From positions 5,838-69,837 of the forward strand of contig JBJXDR010000113.1 in assembly GCA_046155245.1 (NCBI GenBank): a DNA stretch of 64,000 bases. Reading direction: 5' to 3'. The DNA is from Rhodoglobus sp046155245. Its GTDB lineage: Bacteria > Actinomycetota > Actinomycetes > Actinomycetales > Microbacteriaceae. The position numbers and the translations under genes are program-made. Below, in pieces: positions 54,622 through 63,971 of the stretch. The stretch's first letter is position 1; each line of letters starts with the position of its first letter. The notes below the pieces were generated by a model. The model did no database searches and was not told the origin of the DNA. It saw only the letters and a list, made by a program, of their open reading frames with translations.

Positions 54622-55836
54622 CTACCATGTCGGATGCTCGTGCCGGTCGCCGCGCGGCTGCGCGAGCAACTCGTGCGCAACCCTCGCAAGGGAGGTCTCG
54701 ACGAGCCAGGATCCTCCCTCGTCGATGCGCCGCCGTAGAGCGGACGTGATGCCAGCTGCGAGCAGGTACCCCGCGCTGTGGTCGAGGGCCTGAGCAGGCA
54801 GGGCTCCCGGACGTTCACCGTCGGTGCTCTCGAGCCACGCTATGCCGGTGGCCGCCTGAACTATGCTGTCGAAACCGCGTCGCTCGGCCAGCGGGCCGGT
54901 GCCGTCCCACGCGCTCAGCCGCGCAACGACGAGTCCAGGTCGCCGGGCCACGAGATCCTCGACCCCGAGCCCGTGCCGGTCGAGTGCGCCCGGGCGGTAG
55001 CCGGTGATCACCACGTCGGCAGCGTCGAGCAGTTCACCGAACCGGGGATCGTCGACGCTAAGGATCGTCGATCGTTTGCCGGCGCCGGTGTCGAGGTGCT
55101 GCCACTCGAGCTCCGGTAACTCGGGCGGGTCGACCCGAAGCACGTCGGCGCCCCACAGGGCAAGCGTGCGGCTCGCGACGGGGCCCGAGATGACGCGTGT
55201 GAGGTCGAGCACGCGGATGCCCGCGGCCGGAGCATCCCACTCGACGCGGCCGCGCGGCGCGTGTGCCCCTTCGCCCGCCCGCACCACGCGGATCAACGGC
55301 TCGGCGTCGACGGCCGCGGACTGGGGGTGCTCGCGCCACTGCGCCTCCGAACGCACCACGGTCGCGATGCCGCCCGCCGCCGTCACGGCCTCCTCGACGT
55401 CGGCCGCCGAGCGCCCCAGGAGGGTCGCCCGCAGAGCCGCGGTGTCCGCGGCGTCGGTGAGGTCGAGCGCCTCGATCAGCCGAGCGCGGTGGTGTGGGTA
55501 GTTGGCGTGGGTGCGCACCCAGCCATCAGCGGTCGGCCAAAAGCCAGACAGTTCCGCCCACGCGTTCATGGGCTCTCCGCGGAGTCGGAAGTGCCGCTCG
55601 CTCGTCACGGCTGTCGCGACCCGCACGGGGTCGAGTGAAACGGCAGGGACGGCGGCATCCGATCGCCGAGCGACGAGCAGGCCCGCCGACAGCGACGAGG
55701 CCGCGACCGCGTCATGGACGAGCTGACCGACGGGCAGCGCCGAATCGAGCGGCACCTGATCTCCGTGGGGGCTGACGAGGGCGAGCACGGCGGGATCCTC
55801 GCCCAAGGCGTGCCACGCGGCATCCAAGATGCTCAT
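54622..55836 (-). CDS. CaiB/BaiF-type CoA transferase
   Basis: The product is 404 residues from ATG 55836. The class III CoA-transferase core runs from VRVLDLTRVISGPVASRTL-like (IRVLDLTRVISGPVASRTL) through WGADVLRVDPPELPE, VVITGYRPGALDR, LSAWDGTGPLAERRGFDSI and LDHSAGYLLAAG. The N-terminal ~170 residues are an additional domain seen in actinobacterial members. The enzymes move CoA between carboxylic acids; the substrate is unknown. Confidence 0.85.
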   Translation of the reverse strand: MSILDAAWHALGEDPAVLALVSPHGDQVPLDSALPVGQLVHDAVAASSLSAGLLVARRSDAAVPAVSLDPVRVATAVTSERHFRLRGEPMNAWAELSGFWPTADGWVRTHANYPHHRARLIEALDLTDAADTAALRATLLGRSAADVEEAVTAAGGIATVVRSEAQWREHPQSAAVDAEPLIRVVRAGEGAHAPRGRVEWDAPAAGIRVLDLTRVISGPVASRTLALWGADVLRVDPPELPELEWQHLDTGAGKRSTILSVDDPRFGELLDAADVVITGYRPGALDRHGLGVEDLVARRPGLVVARLSAWDGTGPLAERRGFDSIVQAATGIAWLESTDGERPGALPAQALDHSAGYLLAAGITSALRRRIDEGGSWLVETSLARVAHELLAQPRGDRHEHPTW

Positions 55837-55892
55837 GGCCGATTTTCGCACCCCGACCGGTCCCCTAGGCTACTTTCGCGCCCCTCGGCGCC

Positions 55893-56318
55893 TCACGCGA
55901 AAGGCAGCACATGGACCCGATCACCATCAGCGGCGGCATCATCGGCCTGATCATCTTCATCGTCACCGTCGTGTCGATCGTCAACAACCCGAACCACGGC
56001 GGTCTGGGCAAGTTCATCTGGATTCTGGTCGCGTTCTTCCTGTCGATCATCGGATCGATCCTGTGGCTGATCTTCGGGCGCGGCCGCGTCGCCAAGCGCT
56101 GAGCCTCGGTGCCACTCCCACAGGCGGTCACAAGCCTGTTCGAGCGTCCACGCGTAGCCGAGCAGCTGCCCGGTCGCGCTGATCCCCCGCAGGCCCGCGC
56201 GGCGGTTGATGCGCCCATACTGGATGATCCCGACCAGCGTGCCGCGGTCGTAGAGACGCCACTCGCCCGACCGGAACGAGTGCTCGAGGTTGTCGCTCGC
56301 GCGCCAGTGATGCACCAT
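55893..56318 (-). CDS. Small hypothetical gene overlapping PLDc_N gene antisense
   Basis: From ATG 56318 the first ~70 residues look coding (HHWRASDNLEHSFRSGEWRL, then IIQYGRINRRAG and WTLEQACDRLWEWHRG). After that the frame continues as acidic, low-quality sequence opposite the PLDc_N gene until 55893. There is no nearer stop. Either the C-terminus truly overlaps or a frameshift has removed the stop near 56105. No family known. Confidence 0.4.
   Translation of the reverse strand: MVHHWRASDNLEHSFRSGEWRLYDRGTLVGIIQYGRINRRAGLRGISATGQLLGYAWTLEQACDRLWEWHRGSALGDAAAPEDQPQDRSDDRQEERDQNPDELAQTAVVRVVDDRHDGDDEDDQADDAAADGDRVHVLPFA
55911..56102 (+). CDS. PLDc_N-type small membrane protein
   Basis: The product is 63 residues with two TM segments (about 8-26 and 36-56) separated by NNPNHGGLGKFIW, ending in a basic tail GRGRVAKR. 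This is the Phospholipase_D-nuclease N-terminal fold seen as a stand-alone small protein in actinobacteria. It is probably a membrane protein without catalytic activity. The gene before it is divergent. Confidence 0.85.
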   Translation: MDPITISGGIIGLIIFIVTVVSIVNNPNHGGLGKFIWILVAFFLSIIGSILWLIFGRGRVAKR

Positions 56319-56397
56319 GTATAGAAGATATCTTCGAATGGTGCTCCCTGTGAATAGCCCGGCGCATCCCGAGTAACACTCGACATAGGCTGTGGCT

Positions 56398-59300
56398 ATG
56401 TCGAGCCAATGGACCGAGACCGCCGCCCAGTACGTCACGAGCACAACTTCGTGCCCGCGCTGTGACACCACTCTCGCCCAACCCGGACGATGCAGCGAGT
56501 GCGGCGCGGATCTGGCAAGTGCCCAGGCCAAGGAGGTGTGGAACTCGTCGCTCGCCGTTGCTGCTGCCCTCCGCCAACGGCAGACGCTCATCGATGGGCT
56601 GCCGAACTTCGCCGACGCAGCGGTCGCGAGCACGGTGCCGGCGCCGACCGCAGCACCGGCGGTCGCAGCCGCCGTCAGCCCGGCAGTCGCAGCAGCGGCC
56701 GCTACCGCCGGTGTCCCGGCGCTGGCGCAGCCAGTCGCGCGACGCACCAGCTCGCAGCTGAGCGTGCAGTCGGTGCTCGCGGTGGCCGGTGCCGGCCTGT
56801 TCGCTGTGGCGGCCATCGTCTTCACGTTCTTCAACCCCGACCTCACCGATCTGGCAACGCGGTCGGCGATCATCGCTGGCATCAGCGCCGTCTTCATCGG
56901 CGGGGCGTGGCTGCTTTCCTGGCGTGGACTCACGTTCTCCGCCGAGGCGGTTGGCGCCCTCGGTGCGGTGTTCCTCGGGCTCGACGTGTGGGCCTTCTCG
57001 CAGGCGGCGCCCGACGGCGTGAGCGAGTGGTTGTTCGGCGGCATAGGGATGCTCGTGGCCGCGGCATCCCTGCTCGCACTCGCTGCGCTCGTGCGGCTGC
57101 GCACGTGGCTCTGGGCCGCGTTGGTGGGTATCGCGCTGACCCCCGCACCGTTCGCCTACGCCGTGGATTCCGCGTGGGCCCCCGTGGTGGGGCACCTCGC
57201 GGTGGGCTTCGCCGCGCTCGGCGTTCATCTGATCGCACGGCGGTTCTCCAGTCGTTTCGCGAGCCCGCTCGCGGCCGACCACGGCACGGCGACCGTGATC
57301 ACCCTGCTCGTGCTCGCCGTCGTTCCCCTGCAGCTCGTGCTGCTGCCGGTCGCGGGGTCGCCCGTCCGGGTCGGCCTCAGTTCTGCGGTGCTGGCTGCAC
57401 TCGCCCTGATCGCTTGGCTCGCCGCGCGGGAGCAGCTGCGGCGGTTCTGGTTGTTCGCGTCGGGGGCGCTGATCACAACCGCGGTCGCGCTTCTGCCGCT
57501 CGTTGCCGACCTGTATGACTGGACTTGGTACCTCGCGTACGTGCCGGCGGCCGCCGCAGTCGCCCTCATCGGGATAGCGCTCATCCGTCGGCCGCCCTTC
57601 CAGGCGGGCGCCCTCACGATCGCCCTGATCGTGTCGACACCTGCGGCCGGAACCGCGGCGAGCCGGCTGGCGGCAATGCTCCTCGGCGGTGGTGAGTTCA
57701 CCGGCAACGCGACCACCGAGCTTGCTGCGCTGTTCGGGCTTGCTGCGACCGCTCTCGCCTGCGGATTCCTCGCGTGGCGCACCCGAGGCGTGCGCACTCT
57801 CGCGCTCGCTCTGTGGATTGCGTGCCTCGCACTGCTCGCTCTCACCGTCTGGTCGGCGCTCGCTCTGCCCGCTCAGATCGTCGCGACCCTCGCGCTGGCC
57901 GTCGTTCTCAGCGCCGTGGTCGTGCGGGTGCCGATGCCGGTCGTCGCCCGCGTGCCGCTCATCGTGACGGCTCATGTCGGTGTGCTCATGGCCGCCGTGA
58001 TCTCGTGGAGCGATCCGGCCAGCCGCGTGCTCGCCGGGGCGGCTGCGGTCGCCGCACTGTTCGCCGTCGCTCGCACGGTGCCCCTGAAGGTGCGGCCGGT
58101 GCACGTCGGTGTTGGCTACGCCTATGCACTCGTGATCGTTGCGGCGGCCTTCGATCTCGCCGGATTCGAGACGATCACAGTGCTTTGCCTCACCACGACC
58201 GTCGGCTCGCTCGCGGCCCTCGTGGTCACTCTGGTCGGCCGTTTCGGGCCGGGGACGTGGTACGCAGTTCTGATCGTCACTGCTGTGCCCTTCGCGATCG
58301 GCATCGTGTCGGTGCTGCTCGATCGCAGCGGCTGGACCGCTCTGTCGACCGGTGTCACCTTCGCGCTGCTTCTAGCGATCATGCTCACCCGCCGCCCCGG
58401 CCTGACGCTGGTCATCAGGGCCGGTGCGGCAGCGTTGCTCGTGCCCGCCCTCGCCGTCGTCGTGATCAGTCTGGGCGCGCAGGTGCTTTCTGTCAGCGCA
58501 TCCCCCATCACGCTGCCGGTCATTGCCGTGATCGTCGCGTGCACCCTGCCCGCGACGGGCCTGATCGCGGCGGCAGTCGCCGCACAGGGCGTCTCCGAGG
58601 CGGATGCCGCGGTCGTGCGGGTCTGGATCGAGATCTCCTCGCTCGTCACCGGTGCGATCGCGGTGGTGCTCGCGCTGGTGCGGTCGGCAGCTGGCATCCC
58701 GACCACGTTCCTCGTGCTGGTGATTCTCGGGATCGGCGCCATCGCGACGGCGGTCTTCGCGAAACGCCGTTACGGGTGGCCGGTTGCGGGCATCGCCTTC
58801 ACCGGCGCGCTGTGGTGCGTGTGGTGGCTCGCCGGTATCACTGTGCTCGAGCCGTACCTGTTGCCGCCAGCGCTCGGCACGGCTCTGGTCGCCGCGATTC
58901 TTGTCGCCCGCGATCGTCCCGGCATGGGGCTGTCCGCGCTCGGCCTCTACTGGACTGGGCTCGGAGTGGCGGCCGTACCCACCCTCGTTCTCCTCGCCCT
59001 CTCCGGATCCGACCAGGCGAGCCTGCCGTGGCGTTCGCTCGGGCTGCTCGGCTCCGCACTCGTGCTCATGGTCTTCGCCGCGCTCATCCCGCGCTTCGTG
59101 AAGGTCGGCGCCCTACGGCGAATCGGCCCGCTGCGCACCCCCACCCTCGTGGTGGCTATCGGTGCGGCATCCGCTGGGGCAATTCAGGGCATCCGCTACG
59201 GGCTCGGGCTCGACGCCGTGGCGGTCGCCAGCCGCGAACTCGTGATGCTGCCGGTGCTCGGATTCGCCGTCGCGGCGACAGTTCTCGCCGTGATCGCGGC

Positions 59301-60036
59301 CCGGATGCTCGGCTCGCGATCACGCTGGAGCTACGTGCCCGCCACGGTCTACCTCGTGGCGGGGCCGATCGCGGCGATCCGGGAGGGCTGGTTCCCGATC
59401 CTCACGGTGCTCGCTCTGGCCCTGCTGCTGCTCGCGCTCATGATCGTGTCCACGGTGCGCGCGCGCTCCCGCGCCGTGACGCTGCCGCCGGTCTGGTTGA
59501 CGTTCGCTCTCGCCTGGTGCACGGCCGTCGCCAGCTGGAGCCAGCGCGAGCTGCGGGTCGAGGCCTACTCGCTGCCTCTTGGGCTCGCACTGCTGGCCGT
59601 GGGCATCATCGCGATGCGTCCGCTGCCCGCTCAGACGGCGGATGCGGGCCCGACGCTCACCTCCTGGCCGATCGGTTTCAGCGGCTCCTGGCGCCTGCTC
59701 ACGCCCGGCATCGTGGTCACACTGCTGCCGTCGATTCTCGCGACGGGAACCGATCCGCGCACCGAGCGCGCCATCCTCGTGATCGCGCTCGCCCTGATCG
59801 CCATCCTCATCGGCTCGATCCGTCGGTTGGCGGCCCCGTTCATCCTCGGCATCATCGCTCTGCCGATCGAGAATATCGTTGTGTTCGCCGTGCAGATCGG
59901 TCGCAACATCGGTGCGCTGCCGTGGTGGATCACCCTTGCGACGGCGGGCGCCGTGCTGCTGGTGATCGCCGTCGGGTCGGAGCGCCGCACCGGCAAGGAC
60001 AAGGGCACTGCGGCGCGGCTGCGGGATCTGCGGTAG
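56398..60036 (+). CDS. SCO7613-like very large polytopic membrane protein
   Basis: The product is 1,212 residues with ATG 56398 (GTG two codons earlier possible). An N-terminal zinc ribbon (TSCPRCDTTLAQPGRCSECGAD, here broken in text) is followed by an Ala/Pro-rich linker (~75-120) and about 30 TM segments to the C-terminus (KGTAARLRDLR). It matches the SCO7613 C-terminal domain family: very large actinobacterial proteins of unknown role, with zinc ribbon first and many helices next. No catalytic motif is seen. It is convergent with the next gene, with 5 bp between. Confidence 0.85.
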   Translation: MSSQWTETAAQYVTSTTSCPRCDTTLAQPGRCSECGADLASAQAKEVWNSSLAVAAALRQRQTLIDGLPNFADAAVASTVPAPTAAPAVAAAVSPAVAAAAATAGVPALAQPVARRTSSQLSVQSVLAVAGAGLFAVAAIVFTFFNPDLTDLATRSAIIAGISAVFIGGAWLLSWRGLTFSAEAVGALGAVFLGLDVWAFSQAAPDGVSEWLFGGIGMLVAAASLLALAALVRLRTWLWAALVGIALTPAPFAYAVDSAWAPVVGHLAVGFAALGVHLIARRFSSRFASPLAADHGTATVITLLVLAVVPLQLVLLPVAGSPVRVGLSSAVLAALALIAWLAAREQLRRFWLFASGALITTAVALLPLVADLYDWTWYLAYVPAAAAVALIGIALIRRPPFQAGALTIALIVSTPAAGTAASRLAAMLLGGGEFTGNATTELAALFGLAATALACGFLAWRTRGVRTLALALWIACLALLALTVWSALALPAQIVATLALAVVLSAVVVRVPMPVVARVPLIVTAHVGVLMAAVISWSDPASRVLAGAAAVAALFAVARTVPLKVRPVHVGVGYAYALVIVAAAFDLAGFETITVLCLTTTVGSLAALVVTLVGRFGPGTWYAVLIVTAVPFAIGIVSVLLDRSGWTALSTGVTFALLLAIMLTRRPGLTLVIRAGAAALLVPALAVVVISLGAQVLSVSASPITLPVIAVIVACTLPATGLIAAAVAAQGVSEADAAVVRVWIEISSLVTGAIAVVLALVRSAAGIPTTFLVLVILGIGAIATAVFAKRRYGWPVAGIAFTGALWCVWWLAGITVLEPYLLPPALGTALVAAILVARDRPGMGLSALGLYWTGLGVAAVPTLVLLALSGSDQASLPWRSLGLLGSALVLMVFAALIPRFVKVGALRRIGPLRTPTLVVAIGAASAGAIQGIRYGLGLDAVAVASRELVMLPVLGFAVAATVLAVIAARMLGSRSRWSYVPATVYLVAGPIAAIREGWFPILTVLALALLLLALMIVSTVRARSRAVTLPPVWLTFALAWCTAVASWSQRELRVEAYSLPLGLALLAVGIIAMRPLPAQTADAGPTLTSWPIGFSGSWRLLTPGIVVTLLPSILATGTDPRTERAILVIALALIAILIGSIRRLAAPFILGIIALPIENIVVFAVQIGRNIGALPWWITLATAGAVLLVIAVGSERRTGKDKGTAARLRDLR

Positions 60037-60041
60037 GCACG

Positions 60042-60716
60042 TCAGAGCGCGGTGTAGACGACGACCTGTGACCCTGCCAGAGCACCCCACGCCAGCACGC
60101 TGAGCGTCAGAGTCGTGAGGATCGTGTGGGCGCGCTCGGCGATGATCAGCCGGCCCTTCACTCGCGCGAGTCGCGCGTCGTACCAGTAGGCGGAGGCGAG
60201 CAGCAGGAGCGCGATCGTCAGAACCCTGACGAGCAGGGGCGGATCGCCCCCGACGACGATCGCTCCCACCTGGTAGAACGCGATCACGCCCCACGGAACG
60301 ATCGCCACCGCCGCACCGAAGGAGAACGGCCACGTCGACTCCGCCGCCCGTTCGTGCAGCACGAGGAAGAGACTCGAGCCTGCAGTGATCGCGTAAAGCG
60401 CGACGAGTGCCGCGGCATCCGTGACCCCGTTGAGTTGTGCCACGAGGAACACCACTACGCCCGACACCTGCGACCACTCCACCCAGCGGATGACCGGGCT
60501 CGGGCGCACCGCGTCGATGGCACGGCACAGCGCCGAGAACACGAGGAGCGTCACTGCGGCGCCTCCCAGGTTGACGGCTGTGAGCTGGATGCCGCCGCCG
60601 AAGTCGGCCGAGACCGGCAGTAGCACGGGGGCGGTGCCGCTGAGCAGGATGCCGACGGTGATGGCTTGGGCGGCGAGGAGGGCTGCCGCCACGATGTTCA
60701 GCGTGCGAGGGTTCAC
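60042..60716 (-). CDS. Polytopic membrane protein, unknown function
   Basis: The product is 224 residues from GTG 60716, preceded by TGGAG; the longer frame runs through the tRNA-like fragment and is not credible. Six to seven TM helices (first NIVAAALLAAQAITVGILL, last VLAWGALAGSQVVVY). No motif known. It is the last chromosome-type gene before the island boundary. Confidence 0.78.
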   Translation of the reverse strand: MNPRTLNIVAAALLAAQAITVGILLSGTAPVLLPVSADFGGGIQLTAVNLGGAAVTLLVFSALCRAIDAVRPSPVIRWVEWSQVSGVVVFLVAQLNGVTDAAALVALYAITAGSSLFLVLHERAAESTWPFSFGAAVAIVPWGVIAFYQVGAIVVGGDPPLLVRVLTIALLLLASAYWYDARLARVKGRLIIAERAHTILTTLTLSVLAWGALAGSQVVVYTAL

Positions 60717-60726
60717 AACTCCACAG

Positions 60727-60775
60727 TAGGGCGGACGGGACTTGAACCCGTGACCGACGGAGTGTGCGCCCTTCA
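60727..60775 (-). repeat. 3' tRNA-like fragment, candidate attachment site
   Basis: On the - strand a complete T arm (ACGGG-TTCAAGT-CCCGT) is followed by a 7-nt acceptor strand CCGCCCT and A, but no matching 5' half (AGGGCGG), D arm or anticodon loop occurs upstream. This is what an integration event at a tRNA 3' end leaves behind. The tRNA identity is not clear to me. Confidence 0.6.
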
Positions 60776-60883
60776 CCACAACCCACACTCGCATGAACCG
60801 GTCCCCCGTCGACAGAAGCCGACGGTCCCCCCACGATCACCTCAGAGGTAGATGTCTGTGAAGCCGCCCCGGGGCTCAGAGGC

Positions 60884-61270
60884 TTACGCCACTTCCCCAT
60901 CGATCGGGTCGAATTCCCAAGTGCCGGGACGGGCGGCGCGCCCAGTGGCGTGGTCGATACGCAGGCCGGTCCTGATGGCCCCGCTCCTACGCCCGTCCGC
61001 GTTGAAAACAATCCGATTCGGCACCCCACACGCTGTCGCGAACTCGTGAACGTCAAAGTTGGGATCGGCGTGCAGGAGCACCTGAGCCATCACCCACATG
61101 ACGTTTGTCCTCACGTTGTCGGTTTCTCGGCTGTCCAGGGGGTCGGCGATCTGCTTGCCCCTGTCCTGTGCCCACTGGTGTCCGGCACGATCCAACCTCC
61201 ACGGGGAGTCGGACCAGTCATGCCCGCGCACTTCATCCGCGAGCTCCTGCGCAAAACGGCTCAACGCCAT
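60884..61270 (-). CDS. Island protein, unknown function
   Basis: The product is 128 residues from ATG 61270 with GAGAGGA upstream. The N-terminal half is helical (LSRFAQELADEVRGHDWS), and the C-terminal half is basic with GVPNRIVFNADGRRSGAI. It is soluble with no family recognised. It sits just inside the candidate att fragment and reads the same way as the methyltransferase operon, from which it is separated by 234 bp. That gap contains an inverted repeat (CCCGCTC ... GAGCGGG, about 61413-61447) but no gene. Confidence 0.68.
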   Translation of the reverse strand: MALSRFAQELADEVRGHDWSDSPWRLDRAGHQWAQDRGKQIADPLDSRETDNVRTNVMWVMAQVLLHADPNFDVHEFATACGVPNRIVFNADGRRSGAIRTGLRIDHATGRAARPGTWEFDPIDGEVA

Positions 61271-61504
61271 GATCGTTCCTCTCATAGAACTTCCACTTCC
61301 CACCGGATAGGGAATGAACGCCGTCTCCCCATGTTGGAGACCGCTCATCTATTGTACGTCGCGCACCCCTTTGCGTCGAGGAGCGGGGCCGTTACCTTCC
61401 GCAGGGGGTTTGGCCCGCTCAGGTAGCAGTCACGTTTCACCGAGCGGGTTGGAACCGCTTATTCCGGCACCGGGGCCGGCGCGGCGCGTGTGAGTTCTGG
61501 CGAC

Positions 61505-62380
61505 TCAAGCGATCCAGCGAGCCTGTCCACCCTTGATGATCTGGAGGTCGGGGACCGACAACCCGTCTGAGTACACCGCGTACTCAGCACCAACGTGCTG
61601 GGTCTGAGCGGTGTGCGAGATGTCGAACGCCGCGCATCGAAGCCCTTCGTAGAGATCAGCCGTGATGCGCTCGTCGGCGTCGTAGGTCATGAACCACCGA
61701 AGGTCCGTGCGCCGAAGTTGGTCGGCCAGCTCCCGATGGTCCTTCAGGCTGAGAGAGTCGAGGTACAGGTGCTCTCCCTGCACGAGATATGGCGGGTCCA
61801 CATACACGAGCACATCATGTCCGTACGTCTGCATGTCATCGAGGAAGACGCGGGCGTCAAGTTCCGTCAGACGTACCCGGTTGCGAAAGGCACCTAGATA
61901 ACGAATCTTGTCAGCGAGGTCGTCCCGGTTGAACCGGGCGTCGATCTTCCAGTTTCCAGTTTGGTTGAGTCCCCCGATAGGACCGGCGTTCAAGATGCCT
62001 GACCGGTTGCATCGGTTGAGGAAGAAGGTTGCGAAACCGAGTTCTAGATCGTCGTGGCCCTCCGGGTTCATGTAGATGGCCTTCGCCTCATGCCAGGCAT
62101 CCATGGTGATGGGATGGCCCAGGAGGAGCTTCGTGAAGGCGTCCGTCTGTGTGAACATCGCGCGCCAGAATGCAGCGATGCCGGGGCTCAGGTCGTTGAT
62201 GTGAGCGGTGCGGACTTCCTCGTTCACCAGCAGACGGAGAGCGGCCCCCGCCCCCCCGGCGAACGGCTCGGCGTATTGTCGTGGGCGTGGCGCTTGTGCC
62301 GCCACCAGCCGAGCCAGGTAGTCGGATAGCCGACTCTTCCCGCCTGGGTAGCGGAGTGGGCTCAGGGATTTGAATCTCAC
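61505..62380 (-). CDS. D12-class DNA adenine methyltransferase (Dam-like)
   Basis: The product is 291 residues with a GTG overlapping the previous gene's stop (GTGA at 62377-62380). The motif order of D12 (Dam-type) N6-adenine methyltransferases is present: PLRYPGGKSRL near the N-terminus, SAM motif YAEPFAGGAGAAL (~residue 36) and catalytic VYVDPPYL (~180). The start choice matches family length. No cognate restriction gene is visible. It is cotranscribed with the ParB-like gene. Confidence 0.93.
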   Translation of the reverse strand: MRFKSLSPLRYPGGKSRLSDYLARLVAAQAPRPRQYAEPFAGGAGAALRLLVNEEVRTAHINDLSPGIAAFWRAMFTQTDAFTKLLLGHPITMDAWHEAKAIYMNPEGHDDLELGFATFFLNRCNRSGILNAGPIGGLNQTGNWKIDARFNRDDLADKIRYLGAFRNRVRLTELDARVFLDDMQTYGHDVLVYVDPPYLVQGEHLYLDSLSLKDHRELADQLRRTDLRWFMTYDADERITADLYEGLRCAAFDISHTAQTQHVGAEYAVYSDGLSVPDLQIIKGGQARWIA

Positions 62381-63846
62381 GTTACGGGGTTCTCTCCTGC
62401 GTAGTCGTCCAAGCGCTGCAGGAACGGTTTGAATGCCGATGATAGCGCGCGCACGTTGGCCGGACCGGGATCCGCTAGGTAGCTGTGCACATAGGCGTTC
62501 ATCTGATCGACGCCGAGACCACTGCCGCTCGCGTCCGCCTGGCTGTTTATCCACGCCATCGCGAGGGCCCGGTCTCGGTCGACTGTGTGCTCGATGTTCG
62601 GATCAAGCTTCTTGAGGGCGATCTTGAATTTGGACCTGAGTTTTGCGCCGTCCTCAAACCATCCTCGCTCGACTCCCACCTCGGTCACGGCCATCTCAAG
62701 GATCACGCGAAGCATCACAGCGCAGACCCCCGGTGCGGTGTCTATCTTGACTTTCTGAGCATCGACAAGGAGCGAGCTCGTGCGAAGGCTTACGTGCCGA
62801 AGAGTCACCGTCTGGTAGATCTTTGTGTCCGGACGCGGTGTTCTTCGTCCACCTCGACCTCCCGTGGCCGTGCCGCCGGAGGTGGTTCCTCCTCCTGATG
62901 TACCGCCGCCTGATCCGCCGCTAGGCCCTCCGCCGGTTCCTCCGGTGCCACCCCCACCGGACTGACCACCACCGGGCTGGCTACCGCCGGGCTGCCCGGC
63001 CGGGAACCGCTCCCGTGCCAAGGCAACCACGTCATTGATGTACGCGTCCTGAAGCTCGGGAGTACGAATGTTGTCGACCGTCATCGACTTGAGGTCAGAG
63101 AAGACGATTCTTAGCATCTCCGTCGCGAAGTCGTCGCCAGTGTCTAGCGTGACGGTGTCGCCGTGGATCTCAAACTTCATCTGCGCGCGCACGTGCGGTC
63201 TCGCGATGAGACGAGCAAGGTTGGTGAACTTCTCGTCCCGGATCGTTCGAACGTCGTGCAGCAATGCCGTCTCTTCGTCGTACGACGCGATCACGGCACG
63301 TACGAACAACCACGCGCGGTCTTCGGCGGTGCCTGGGCGTCGACGGAAAGAGACACTCTGGTATGGGTTCCATGGATCAGTCCCCACCCCGCCGTTCTCA
63401 CCCGTGTGACGGAGCTCGATCCATGGCTGCGCCTCGGCGCGGTCAGCTGCAACAAAACAGGTGATGTTGTCCGGGCCGTCGGCGCTCTTGCCCGCGGCGA
63501 CCGCCAACGCCTTTATGGCTCGGATCTTTGTGCGCACAGCATCGCCGTTTGCGAGGTCTGGGTTCCGAAGCAGCTTGAGAGCCGCGAATCGGCGGTTTCC
63601 CTCGAGCACAATGACGTCGTCGCCCTCGAGCATCACGATGGGAGGGTTTGTGGGATCTAGCGCACCCTTTACAGCGATGTCCTCCATCAGGGCCAGGAGC
63701 TTCGTCGAGCCCTGACGGATGAGAGCGTTGACCGCCTCGGGCTGGCTACTGACAGGATCGGCGAATCTGGGGTTGCGCTCGTCGAGCAACACGTCGACAA
63801 CGGAGAAGGGCACATACATAGGCCAATCATGGCAGTTGATGGACAC
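62377..63846 (-). CDS. ParB/Srx-fold protein with Gly-rich linker and helical C-terminus
   Basis: The product is 489 residues with GTG 63846 (ATG nine codons in is possible). Residues ~12-95 are a ParB-like domain: PFSVVDVLLDERNPRF, KLLALMEDIAVKGALDP and EGDDVIVLEGNRRFAALKLL with the GxRRxxA motif. A mixed domain extends to ~285, a Gly/Ser/Thr linker covers ~285-340, and a helical domain follows (RVILEMAVTEVGVERGWF). ParB-like folds can bind or cut DNA, hydrolyse CTP or ATP, or occur in defence genes. Translationally coupled to the methyltransferase, it likely acts with it. Function unknown. Confidence 0.82.
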   Translation of the reverse strand: MSINCHDWPMYVPFSVVDVLLDERNPRFADPVSSQPEAVNALIRQGSTKLLALMEDIAVKGALDPTNPPIVMLEGDDVIVLEGNRRFAALKLLRNPDLANGDAVRTKIRAIKALAVAAGKSADGPDNITCFVAADRAEAQPWIELRHTGENGGVGTDPWNPYQSVSFRRRPGTAEDRAWLFVRAVIASYDEETALLHDVRTIRDEKFTNLARLIARPHVRAQMKFEIHGDTVTLDTGDDFATEMLRIVFSDLKSMTVDNIRTPELQDAYINDVVALARERFPAGQPGGSQPGGGQSGGGGTGGTGGGPSGGSGGGTSGGGTTSGGTATGGRGGRRTPRPDTKIYQTVTLRHVSLRTSSLLVDAQKVKIDTAPGVCAVMLRVILEMAVTEVGVERGWFEDGAKLRSKFKIALKKLDPNIEHTVDRDRALAMAWINSQADASGSGLGVDQMNAYVHSYLADPGPANVRALSSAFKPFLQRLDDYAGENPVT

Positions 63847-63971
63847 TCATAGTGAGCAAGATTCCGCTTAGACCCGCGGCGTGTCCTGTATCAATTCTTC
63901 GCTCGACCAAACGAACGGGTGGTCCGTAACGGATCGTTTGCGCACACGCGAAGAAGTGACACCATGTCACC

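Noticed and set aside
56128..60071. Long frames in other phases over the SCO7613-like gene
   Set aside because: Arg/Ala-rich shadows; the real frame has zinc ribbon and regular TM segments.
60042..60794. Extended N-terminus of the membrane protein through the tRNA-like fragment
   Set aside because: The GTG at 60716 with TGGAG is better, and the extension reads through RNA-gene-like sequence.
62840..63010. Gly-codon repeats that could look like a CRISPR or satellite
   Set aside because: They encode the Gly/Ser/Thr linker in frame of the ParB-like protein; no regular spacer structure.
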